DNA of 45,131 nt from NCBI GenBank assembly GCA_947476015.1, contig CANJOS010000005.1, forward strand, positions 1 to 45,131, read 5' to 3'. The DNA is from Comamonadaceae bacterium (GTDB lineage Bacteria > Pseudomonadota > Gammaproteobacteria > Burkholderiales > Burkholderiaceae_C). This document shows positions 16,377 through 23,983 of this stretch, one piece after another (position 1 is the stretch's first letter; every line of letters begins with the position of its first letter). The position numbers were made by a program, and so were the translations under genes. The notes under the pieces are model-generated. The model searched no databases. It was not told where the DNA came from and worked only from the letters and a program-made list of their open reading frames with translations.

Positions 16377-18047
16377 ATGACGATGAAATTTGACAGCGAT
16401 GTCCTGGTGGTGGGTGCTGGCCCCGTGGGCTTAACCTTGGCCACAGATTTGGCGCAACGGGGTGTGAAAGTGCTAGTGGCTGAAATTCGGAAATTTGCCG
16501 AGCCCCCCAATGTGAAATGCAATCACGTCTCTGCCAGAAGCATGGAACACTTCAGAAGACTGGGCGTGGCTGCCACGCTGCGCAATGCCGGTTTGCCAGA
16601 AATTTTTCCAAACGATGTTGTCTTCAGAACGTCGATGACGGGTATCGAGCTGACACGCATTCCCATTCCTTGCAGAAAAAACAGGTACACAGAAAAAGTA
16701 GGGCCAGATGCTGGCTGGGCGACGCCCGAGCCGCCACACCGTATCAATCAAATCTACTTGGAGCCTCTGCTGCTCAAGCACGCCGTGTCGCATGAGGGCG
16801 TCTCGTTGCACAACAGAACGCAAGTGATCGACATGGTGCAAGACGATGAGGGGGTGAGCGTCACTCTTCTGAATTTAGACACACAAACTTCTCAAACTGT
16901 GAGGGTGCGCTATGTGGCGGGCTGTGACGGCGGCAGTTCATGGGTGCGCAAGAAAATTGGCGCCAAGCTAGAAGGCACTGAAGTGATTCAAAGGGTGCAG
17001 TCCACGTTCATTCGTGCGCCACAATTGCTTGCCATGCTACCTGGCAAACTCGCTTGGTGTTATTACTCAGTCAACACCCGCCGATGCGGTACGGTGTTTG
17101 CTATTGATGGCCAAGAAACTTGGCTGGTACACAACCATTTACATCCTGATGAACCTGAGTTTGATTCCGTCGACCGTGATCAATCTATTCGCAACATCTT
17201 GGGTGTAGATTCAAACTTCCAATACGAGATCATCACCAAAGAGGATTGGGTCGGCCGCAGATTGTTGTCCAATCGATTCAGAGATCGGCGCGTATTTTTA
17301 GCGGGAGATGCCGCACACCTTTGGGTTCCTTATGCAGGCTACGGCATGAATGCTGGCCTTGCCGATGCCACCAACTTGGCATGGCTGTTAGATGCTGCAG
17401 TGAAGGGGTGGGCCAACGAAAAAATATTGGATGCCTATGAAGCTGAACGTCATCCCATCACGGAACAAGTCTCGCATTTTGTGATGAACCATGCACAAAA
17501 AATGATCAAGGCCAGAAAAGCGGTGCCTTACAACATTGAAAGCTTCGACGCGGAAGCTGATGCTGCCCGCGCACTGGTCGGCGCTGAGGCCTACGACTTG
17601 AATGTGCAACAGTTTTGTTGTGAAGGCCTTAACTTTGGTTACTTCTATGAGAAGTCGCCCATCATTGCGCACGAGTCAGAAGCCGCACCCGCTTACTCAA
17701 TGGGGGCTTTCACACCTTCCACATTGCCAGGTTGCCGTGCGCCCCACTTCTGGCTCAACGATGGCAGTTCACTCTACGACGCATTGGGCAAGGGCTACAG
17801 CTTGTTGCAATTTGACACTTCGGTCAATGTGCAATCCTTGTTAGACGAAGCCCATCGCTTAGGCTTGCCCATCAAATTGATTGAGCTTGGCGACCAAACT
17901 CAGAAGCCCGAAGCCTATCAACACAAATTGGTATTGTGCAGAACCGATCAGCATGTGGTTTGGCGTGGCAACACCCTGCCCCATTCAGTCGAAGCGCTGC
18001 TGAACTTGCTCAGATGTGAATTAACACAAGAGGCTTTAAACGCTTAG
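16377..18047 (+). CDS. FAD-dependent aromatic hydroxylase (PheA/TfdB/MhpA-like)
   Basis: 556 residues from the ATG at 16377; the track start at 16326 lies inside the upstream Bug gene. Motifs: LVVGAGPVGLTLATDLAQRG (FAD), GCDGGSSWVRKKIG (DG motif) and RVFLAGDAAHLWVPYAGYGMNAGLADATNLAWLL (GD motif). A C-terminal thioredoxin-like domain (from about residue 430) is the layout of phenol hydroxylase, 2,4-dichlorophenol hydroxylase and 3-(3-hydroxyphenyl)propionate hydroxylase. It should add a hydroxyl to a phenolic substrate using NAD(P)H and O2 in the cytoplasm. It is co-directional with the Bug receptor 8 bases upstream. The specific phenol is unknown, and no ring-cleavage dioxygenase adjoins it. 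Confidence 0.91.
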   Translation: MTMKFDSDVLVVGAGPVGLTLATDLAQRGVKVLVAEIRKFAEPPNVKCNHVSARSMEHFRRLGVAATLRNAGLPEIFPNDVVFRTSMTGIELTRIPIPCRKNRYTEKVGPDAGWATPEPPHRINQIYLEPLLLKHAVSHEGVSLHNRTQVIDMVQDDEGVSVTLLNLDTQTSQTVRVRYVAGCDGGSSWVRKKIGAKLEGTEVIQRVQSTFIRAPQLLAMLPGKLAWCYYSVNTRRCGTVFAIDGQETWLVHNHLHPDEPEFDSVDRDQSIRNILGVDSNFQYEIITKEDWVGRRLLSNRFRDRRVFLAGDAAHLWVPYAGYGMNAGLADATNLAWLLDAAVKGWANEKILDAYEAERHPITEQVSHFVMNHAQKMIKARKAVPYNIESFDAEADAARALVGAEAYDLNVQQFCCEGLNFGYFYEKSPIIAHESEAAPAYSMGAFTPSTLPGCRAPHFWLNDGSSLYDALGKGYSLLQFDTSVNVQSLLDEAHRLGLPIKLIELGDQTQKPEAYQHKLVLCRTDQHVVWRGNTLPHSVEALLNLLRCELTQEALNA

Positions 18048-18083
18048 CTTTTTGACCCAATATCGCTTCAAGGGGACATTGGA

Positions 18084-18482
18084 TCAGTTGTCGATCACCA
18101 AATCGGGGGCCACCCTCCTAACACGGTGGTCGACATAATAGCCTCCATATTCGGTGTACTTCAGCACCGCGCAACGGCAGTTGCTACAGGCGTAAACATC
18201 GCATCGGTTGTAGGGAAAGTAGGGAGGTGCAATGGGTGCATTTGCCGAATCGTATCGGGTGCCCTGTGGGTGATACTCTTCAAAACTCAAGTCCATTTGC
18301 CCTTCAGGCAAAGGCGTGCGCAGTGTGCCTTCAAGTTTCAATTGATAGGCTGGCCAGCGCTCATCGCTCACACTTTCCCATCCATCACAGATTTTGAGCG
18401 AACAATTGCAAGCTGAAGTTTTTCGCTGGCCCAATGCTTTGAGTTCAGCCCCTGTCATCGGCTTCTCCGATGGGAGGGTCAT
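18084..18482 (-). CDS. Cysteine-rich small protein of unknown function
   Basis: 132 residues; I do not recognise the family. It has seven cysteines in two groups: C25-x-C27-x4-C32, and C94-x4-C99-x2-C102-x-C104. The groups are near mirror images and look like a metal or iron-sulfur site. There is no signal peptide or membrane segment. The middle is rich in Pro, Tyr and acidic residues. Its ATG overlaps the stop of the bicupin gene (ATGA), so the two are translationally coupled, and it is the last gene of the long minus-strand operon. A role as a metal-binding partner of the bicupin or of an oxygenase is inference. Confidence 0.8.
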   Translation of the reverse strand: MTLPSEKPMTGAELKALGQRKTSACNCSLKICDGWESVSDERWPAYQLKLEGTLRTPLPEGQMDLSFEEYHPQGTRYDSANAPIAPPYFPYNRCDVYACSNCRCAVLKYTEYGGYYVDHRVRRVAPDLVIDN

Positions 18483-19210
18483 GTGCCGAGTGAAGGGAAT
18501 TGCAAAACGAGCACTTCGACGCCCTCAGCGCCAGCCTTTGCATTCAAGGTATCTTCAGGCGGCACGTGGACCACAGAGAGTGCCGGGCTTTGACCCGCAG
18601 TAGACTCCAAGACGCCATCAGTGATCACAAAAAATCTACCGCCGTGTATTTTTTCAGTGGGCAAATTCAAGGTTTCACCTGCTGGCAATCGAAACAATTT
18701 AGCAGACAAGCCATCTTCTCTCAACGAAATCAAGTCTTGTTCTTGCGAAGTTTTGAGCGCTGACAGTGCCGTCTCTCGAATGCCGTCTTGAGGTTCGCCG
18801 TGCTGCTGCTCGCGCTTCAGACCCTTTTGCATGCGCTCTCTAGAACCGGGCTTGTGCAAGTACCAGGCGCCTGTATCGCCTGTGGCACGAAGGGTGAGGT
18901 AGGACACGCCCGCTGGCCCGGCTTGTATCGGACCGTAGCCCGTCTCCGGCGCAGCGTAGTGGACCGTTAAGGGTGCAACAGGGTGTCTTCCAATGGCGCC
19001 ATCTCCCGCCACAACCACTTGAAATTGATGCTCCAAATGAAAATGCGAAGGCGTGCTCCAATGGGGCAATTGCTCCACTAAAAAAGCTTGGGCACCCGCT
19101 TGTCGAATTTCATGCGTGGCAATGAAGTCCGTCACGCTGCCTTCAAAGGTATCTTTGCGAACCGTTTTTTTTGAGGCTCGGGCATCCAGCGAGTTTTGAA
19201 TTTGGATCAT
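18479..19210 (-). CDS. Bicupin-like protein
   Basis: 243 residues. The N-terminal half has a cupin-like metal site (PSHFHLEHQFQVVVAGDGAIGRHP). The second half (about 160-240) repeats a cupin-like barrel (LFRLPAGETLNLPTEKIHGGRFFVITDGVLESTAG) without an obvious His triad. Proteins like this can be dioxygenases, isomerases or ligand sensors; I cannot say which. It sits between the TetR gene (6 bases) and the cysteine-rich gene (4-base overlap). This second cupin of the operon is unrelated in sequence to the DAD-like cupin at the operon's other end. Confidence 0.75.
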   Translation of the reverse strand: MIQIQNSLDARASKKTVRKDTFEGSVTDFIATHEIRQAGAQAFLVEQLPHWSTPSHFHLEHQFQVVVAGDGAIGRHPVAPLTVHYAAPETGYGPIQAGPAGVSYLTLRATGDTGAWYLHKPGSRERMQKGLKREQQHGEPQDGIRETALSALKTSQEQDLISLREDGLSAKLFRLPAGETLNLPTEKIHGGRFFVITDGVLESTAGQSPALSVVHVPPEDTLNAKAGAEGVEVLVLQFPSLGT

Positions 19211-19216
19211 TTCAAT

Positions 19217-19876
19217 TCAGCGCTTGGCTTTCACCATGGCCATGACCAACTCAGCCACATGATCGGCAGTCTCATTTTTGCTCAAGCGACCATCAGGGCG
19301 ATACCAAACATAGGACCAACTGATCAAGCCGCCAATGGACAATGACGTGAGTTTCACATCATCGACTTGAAATTCGCCATCTTTGACGCCTTGTTCGAGC
19401 AATGCACAGAATTTACGATCAAATTCTCGGCGCATTTTTTGGATGGCCTTGCTACTTTCGGGTGAAAGATGTTTTTCTTCTCGCGTGTAAATGGCAATGT
19501 GACTTTGGTTCTCAATCACGGCCATCATGAAATCATGTGCCAACACACGCAACTTGACCGTAGGCGAATCTTTGGAGGCCACCACACGGTCTAGAACATC
19601 CAAGGAAGCGCGAATGCCGCGTGAGCAAATTTCCGACAACAATTCGTTTTTGGATTTGAAGTGGGTGTAAATGAAGGGCTTGGTGACATTCATCTGCTCG
19701 GCCACTGCGTCGAGCGTGGTGTTGGTCAAGCCATTTTGGTTGAACAACTCTAGCGCAGTAGAAATGATGCGTTCACGTTTAAGTTTGGTGACCGCATCCC
19801 GAATATCATCAATGGGCGGCGACGAAGATGACGTTGTTTTCTTAGCCGTTTTAGCAGGCGCTTTGACTGTGTTCAT
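19217..19876 (-). CDS. TetR/AcrR-family transcriptional regulator
   Basis: 219 residues. A Lys/Thr/Ser-rich N-terminal tail of ~30 residues precedes the TetR helix-turn-helix (ALELFNQNGLTNTTLDAVAEQMNVTKPFIYTHFKSKNELL, about 41-80). The helical ligand-binding domain follows, with a C-terminal segment typical of TetR_C domains. It lies inside the catabolic operon, after the DUF35 gene and before the bicupin gene. I infer that it represses its own operon through the two palindromes at 29131-29164, with an acyl-CoA or aromatic intermediate as inducer. No ribosome site of note precedes its ATG. Confidence 0.92.
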   Translation of the reverse strand: MNTVKAPAKTAKKTTSSSSPPIDDIRDAVTKLKRERIISTALELFNQNGLTNTTLDAVAEQMNVTKPFIYTHFKSKNELLSEICSRGIRASLDVLDRVVASKDSPTVKLRVLAHDFMMAVIENQSHIAIYTREEKHLSPESSKAIQKMRREFDRKFCALLEQGVKDGEFQVDDVKLTSLSIGGLISWSYVWYRPDGRLSKNETADHVAELVMAMVKAKR

Positions 19877-19904
19877 ATAAGGATTGTAAATAGTTTCCAG
19901 TGGC

Positions 19905-20309
19905 TTATTTCATTTGCGGCTCAAACAGCCACTCCAAGTCACCCCGGCTGTTGTCATAACGGCCTTGAACTCTCAAACCAATGGTCAACGGAAGGTCACC
20001 TTTCCAAATGCCCAAGGATCTCACGCCCTCGTCCAAGTCAACCGTGACCAGTGTGTAGGGCACATCGGCGGCAAAGCCAGCATGGAATGCATGGTGGCAG
20101 CGTGTCCAACTGTGAACAACCCCCAAGCCTGAGGAGTTTTGCCAAAAGTGTTCATGAGAATAACACTGGGTGCACAGCATCCGGGGATAGTGCCGGACCG
20201 TGCCGCAAGATGCACAAGTTTGCAGCACCAGTCGGCCCTGCGCCGCCGCATCCCAAAAGGCTTGTGTCATGGGGCTAGGTTGGGGAATGGGTTTGGAGAC
20301 TGCGTTCAT
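19905..20309 (-). CDS. DUF35 / Zn-ribbon OB-fold protein, partner of the thiolase-fold enzyme
   Basis: 134 residues. After a short helical N-terminus, a rubredoxin-like zinc ribbon is formed by C32-x2-C35 and C46-x2-C49 (CASCG ... CTQCY), followed by an OB-fold (LGVVHSWTRCHHAFHAGFAADVPYTLVTVDLDEGVRSLG). DUF35 proteins form complexes with thiolase-superfamily enzymes. In the steroid side-chain retro-aldolase Ltp2-ChsH2 the DUF35 domain positions the CoA substrate. The thiolase-fold gene ends 4 bases upstream, so a complex between the two products is very likely. It has no catalytic residues of its own that I can see. Confidence 0.9.
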   Translation of the reverse strand: MNAVSKPIPQPSPMTQAFWDAAAQGRLVLQTCASCGTVRHYPRMLCTQCYSHEHFWQNSSGLGVVHSWTRCHHAFHAGFAADVPYTLVTVDLDEGVRSLGIWKGDLPLTIGLRVQGRYDNSRGDLEWLFEPQMK

Positions 20310-20313
20310 GTTG

Positions 20314-21468
20314 TTAAGCTTTTCTCATAATCGCCAAAGCGCCATCGCCCATGTCGCCATAACCTGTCACAAGGCCAACTTCTGCACCTTTGACTTGGGC
20401 TGCACCACCATGGCCGCGCAACTGGCGTACCAATTCAACCACGTGATTCAAGCCCCAAACATGCCCTTGGGACAACAAGCCGCCATGGGTGTTGGTGGGC
20501 AAGGCACCGCCTAGTTTGAGCCGACCCCCTTCCACAAAAGCACCTCCCTCCCCTTTGCCACAAAAGCCCATGTCTTCAAGCTGGCGGATGACTGCGTAGG
20601 TAAAGCAGTCATAGATTTCAGTCACGTCGATGTCGGCATGCGTGACACCGGCCATTGCGAAAGCCCGCTTGGCTGCTTTGCCAATGCCCAGGCTCGTCAT
20701 GTCGGGGCGCTGGGTGATAGCACCGGGAGAATCGGGGTGACCTTCGGCCACGCCTGCAATGTAAACCTTGGGTTGAGCCATGTCACCAGCACACTCTGAG
20801 GCACTCACAATGACTGCCGCACCACCATCGCTTTCCAAACTGCAGTCCAGCAGCCGAAAGGGATCGGAAATCATGCGGGAATTGAAGTGATCTTCCAAGG
20901 TCATGGGTTTCTTCATCACCGCGTTGCCATTCAGCAAAGCATGTTCACGACAGGCCACCGCAACCTCACCAAATTGCTTCACGGTGGTGCCATAAAGTTC
21001 CATGTGACGTCTGGCCATGGGGGCATACAACTGCGCAGGTGCAATGGCACCCATGGGGTACTCAAATTCAGTCACATAGTGAAATTGCGGCATGTTGTGA
21101 ATGCGAGCCCCTGCCTTGTTCGAGCCCATGCTCACATTGCGACCAAAGGTGATCAGCACATGACGGCAGACCCCGGACGCAACGGCAGCAGCAGCACATT
21201 GAAGCGCCATGACAGGGCTGGCGCCACCATGCGGAATAACGGCAGAAAAGCGCAAATCGGGAATGCCAAAATTTTCGATAAAGTCATCGGCTGTGCCACT
21301 GACAATACCGACTGGAATCACACCATCAATGTCAGTCGGCTTCAGTCCAGCATCTGCAATGGCCTTCAGCGAAGACTCAATTTGAAGTTCAAAAGCCGTT
21401 TGGGTTGAACCTCGCATGTAGGTGGTTTCACCGATGCCTGTGACACAGGCTTTGTCTTTAAGGCTCAT
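20314..21468 (-). CDS. Thiolase-fold protein without catalytic cysteines, probable acyl-CoA retro-aldolase
   Basis: 384 residues, SCP2-thiolase-like. Where thiolases have C-A-S-G, this protein has G-A-S-P (Gly82 in HGGASPVMALQCAAAAVASG). The C-terminal catalytic Cys position is Thr (VTGYGDMG). The conserved HGGLLSQGHVWG loop retains its His, and TEIYDCFTYAV carries a Tyr where the aldolase relative Ltp2 uses tyrosine chemistry. With the DUF35 partner directly downstream, a retro-aldol cleavage of a beta-hydroxyacyl-CoA is a better guess than thiolysis. Annotation pipelines would probably call it acetyl-CoA acetyltransferase. The start is the ATG at 21468, 14 bases after the flavin monooxygenase gene. 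Confidence 0.88.
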   Translation of the reverse strand: MSLKDKACVTGIGETTYMRGSTQTAFELQIESSLKAIADAGLKPTDIDGVIPVGIVSGTADDFIENFGIPDLRFSAVIPHGGASPVMALQCAAAAVASGVCRHVLITFGRNVSMGSNKAGARIHNMPQFHYVTEFEYPMGAIAPAQLYAPMARRHMELYGTTVKQFGEVAVACREHALLNGNAVMKKPMTLEDHFNSRMISDPFRLLDCSLESDGGAAVIVSASECAGDMAQPKVYIAGVAEGHPDSPGAITQRPDMTSLGIGKAAKRAFAMAGVTHADIDVTEIYDCFTYAVIRQLEDMGFCGKGEGGAFVEGGRLKLGGALPTNTHGGLLSQGHVWGLNHVVELVRQLRGHGGAAQVKGAEVGLVTGYGDMGDGALAIMRKA

Positions 21469-21482
21469 ATTGATCCTTCATC

Positions 21483-22790
21483 TCAATGCTGCGCCGCTCG
21501 TTGGCGCTCGCGCGACATTTGTTGCCGGTAAAAAACAGGGTCTAACTCAAGCGCATAGCGAACGCTCTTGGGGTAATGCCTTCTCAAAAACGCTTGTTCT
21601 TCGTCCATTGTTTTTTGCATCTGTTCGCTTGAGGGTACTTTGTAATTGCCACTCACCATGTCGCTGATCCATTCAGCCTGATCGTCCATCATGCGAATGT
21701 TGCCACCCCCAGCCACATTGAACATACCCGCAAAGAACAGATTTTTTTGTGTGGGATGAACCACGCGCAAGAAAAGATCGAGGTGCCCCTTGTGAAAGGG
21801 TGCCAGTGCCGAATCGAGAAATGGCAAATCAACCTGATAACCTGTTCCAGCAATCACGCAATCAAAGCTTTCTTGCGTGTCATCTGTGAAGGTCACCGTT
21901 TGACCCTGCACTGTTTTGATGCCAGGTTTGGCACGCACGCGGTTCCACACAAAGTGCGCCATCAAACTGGGATGACTGGTGGGGTGTGTTCGCGACTTCG
22001 GGGTGACAAATCCCCACTGCTCCATGGTGCCGTGCACAATGCGCGTTAAAACTTCGCGAATGGTGCGCCGAACAGGCCAAGGCATCCAGGGTTTTTCCAA
22101 TTTGGCCAAGACACGCGAGGTGGGAACACCAAACAAAACGCGCGGCATGACCAAAACGGGTGATCTTGCGGAAATCACCGTGGCCTTGGTCATGGTGCAA
22201 ATATCGGAAGCTATGTCGACGGCGCTGTTGCCCATGCCCACGACCAACACACGTTTGTCGCGAAAGGGTTCTGGCACGCGGTAATTGTGCGCATGCAAAT
22301 ACTCGCCCTTGAATTCAGAAGCCCACTCAGGATGCAGGGGCTTGCCTTGGTGGCCCGTACCAATGACCACGGCATCAAAGTGCTCTGCTGCTTTGCCTTT
22401 GACCGTGACGCTCCAAGATTGATCCTGGGCCTCCAATTTCACAACAGGTGAATGGAAGCGGATGTGAGGCAACAGCTGAAATTTTTCAGCGTAAGCTTTC
22501 AAGTAACTGTGGACCTGCCAATGATCAGGGTAAAGGGGCGTACCTTCTGGGAACGGGAAATCTTGATAGGCCGTGACACGGGCCTCAGAATTCAAATGCA
22601 AAGAACGATAGGCTGGGCTGATGCCGTTGTCGTTTTCATAGACCCACAGCCCCCCCACGTGAGATCCCATTTCAAAGACCACCACGTCATGTTGCTTGGC
22701 CAGCAAATGTTTGGCTGCACACAAGCCAGCAGCGCCAGCACCAATCACAGCCACTCGTTTTTGAGAAGTGGGTTGCATGTGCGTCATCAT
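21483..22790 (-). CDS. Class B flavin-containing monooxygenase (FMO-like)
   Basis: About 435 residues from the ATG at 22790; the track start is a TTG at 22805 without a visible ribosome site. Motifs: VAVIGAGAAGLCAAKHLL for FAD, the class B fingerprint FKGEYLHAHNY (FxGxxxHxxxY) and VLVVGMGNSAVDIASD for NADPH. FMOs oxygenate soft nucleophiles (N, S) and some perform Baeyer-Villiger oxidations. The gene lies between the acyl-CoA dehydrogenase and the thiolase-fold gene, so its substrate is presumably an intermediate of the same route. The residue after HxxxY favours FMO over classical BVMO; contrast the true BVMO at 43499-45100. Confidence 0.9.
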   Translation of the reverse strand: MMTHMQPTSQKRVAVIGAGAAGLCAAKHLLAKQHDVVVFEMGSHVGGLWVYENDNGISPAYRSLHLNSEARVTAYQDFPFPEGTPLYPDHWQVHSYLKAYAEKFQLLPHIRFHSPVVKLEAQDQSWSVTVKGKAAEHFDAVVIGTGHQGKPLHPEWASEFKGEYLHAHNYRVPEPFRDKRVLVVGMGNSAVDIASDICTMTKATVISARSPVLVMPRVLFGVPTSRVLAKLEKPWMPWPVRRTIREVLTRIVHGTMEQWGFVTPKSRTHPTSHPSLMAHFVWNRVRAKPGIKTVQGQTVTFTDDTQESFDCVIAGTGYQVDLPFLDSALAPFHKGHLDLFLRVVHPTQKNLFFAGMFNVAGGGNIRMMDDQAEWISDMVSGNYKVPSSEQMQKTMDEEQAFLRRHYPKSVRYALELDPVFYRQQMSRERQRAAQH

Positions 22791-22812
22791 CAAGCTAATT
22801 TGCAATCAGAGA

Positions 22813-23976
22813 TCATGCGGTGGTCTTGGGAGCGCGCGGTAAAATAGCATTGCCAATGATTTGCCTCATGACCTCTGCCGTACCACCGCCCAAACGGCAC
22901 ATGCGGGCGTCGGCAAATGCGCGCGCAATGGGGTATTCCCACATGTAACCCCAGCCACCAAAAAACTGCAAGCACTCGTCCATGACCTTGCCTTGAAGTT
23001 CGGTGGTGACCAACTTAGCGCAAGCCGCATCGACTGCATCAAACTCGCCCTTCAAATGCATTTCAATGCATCGATCGACAAACACACGCTGCGTGAGAAC
23101 CTCTGCGGTGAGAGATGCCAATTTGAATCGGGTATTTTGAAAATCCCCCAAAGTGCCACCAAACATCTTCCGATCTTTGACATAGTCTTTGGTCCACTCA
23201 AGAGCCGCTTCTGAACTGGACACACCGCGAATAGCTTGGACCAAACGTTCTTGCGCTAACTGCGTCATGAGCATCGCAAAGCCACCGCCTTCGGAGCCCA
23301 ACAAATTTTCAACGGGCACATGGACATCGGCAAAGAAAAGCTCTGAAGTGTCTTGCGCCTTGCAACCCATTTTTTCCAACTTGCGACCGCGTGTAAAACC
23401 CTTTCGATTGGTTTCAACCAAAATAAGGCTGACGCCTTTGCCGCGGGCTTTAGGATCCGTCTTGCAAGCCAACACCAGCAAATCTGCGGTATGGCCGTTG
23501 GTGATGAACACTTTTTGTCCATTGATGACGTAGTCATCACCATCGCGAATGGCTTGCGTCCGCATGGCTTGCACATCACTGCCACCGGAGGGCTCGCTCA
23601 TGCCCAAAGCGGCAATGACTTCACCCGTGGCCATTTTGGGCAACCACTTGCGCTTTTGTTCTTCGGTGCCAAAGTCAACCAAATAGGGTGCGACGATGTC
23701 TGAGTGCAAATAGAAGGTAGGGCCGGTAGCACCAGCGCGGGCCATTTCTTCAATCAAGACAGCGCTGTGCAAAAAGTCGCCACCCAAACCGCCGTATTCT
23801 TCAGGAACATTGCAGCATAGAAGTCCAAACTCACCCGCTTTGAGCCATAGTTCTCGCGGCACTTGGCCCTCTTTCTCCCACTGGGCGTGAAAGGGGGTCA
23901 CATGTTCTTCAATGAAACGTCTGACGGTGTCGCGAAAGAGTTCGTGATCGGGGCTGAATATCTGTCGTGGAATCAT
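22813..23976 (-). CDS. Acyl-CoA dehydrogenase
   Basis: 387 residues with the full three-domain layout: a helical N-terminus (FSPDHELFRDTVRRFIEEHVTPF), a middle beta domain (ALGMSEPSGGSDVQAMRTQA, KVFITNGHTADLLVLACKT) and a C-terminal FAD domain (QFFGGWGYMWEYPIARAFADARMCRLGGGTAEVMRQIIG). It forms the alpha,beta double bond of a CoA thioester and passes electrons to ETF. Neighbours are a CoA-transferase 8 bases upstream and an FMO 23 bases downstream. No enoyl-CoA hydratase is encoded in the operon, so hydration must use another enzyme or the route must differ from standard beta-oxidation. Confidence 0.94.
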   Translation of the reverse strand: MIPRQIFSPDHELFRDTVRRFIEEHVTPFHAQWEKEGQVPRELWLKAGEFGLLCCNVPEEYGGLGGDFLHSAVLIEEMARAGATGPTFYLHSDIVAPYLVDFGTEEQKRKWLPKMATGEVIAALGMSEPSGGSDVQAMRTQAIRDGDDYVINGQKVFITNGHTADLLVLACKTDPKARGKGVSLILVETNRKGFTRGRKLEKMGCKAQDTSELFFADVHVPVENLLGSEGGGFAMLMTQLAQERLVQAIRGVSSSEAALEWTKDYVKDRKMFGGTLGDFQNTRFKLASLTAEVLTQRVFVDRCIEMHLKGEFDAVDAACAKLVTTELQGKVMDECLQFFGGWGYMWEYPIARAFADARMCRLGGGTAEVMRQIIGNAILPRAPKTTA

Positions 23977-23983
23977 TTCAATC

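Noticed and set aside
20887-21408. 173-residue plus-strand ORF
   Set aside because: Lies wholly within the thiolase-fold gene on the other strand, and its sequence has no family character.
20314-21468. Pseudogene reading of the thiolase-fold gene because catalytic Cys residues are absent
   Set aside because: The frame is intact, other motifs are conserved, and the DUF35 partner is present, so altered function is more likely than decay.
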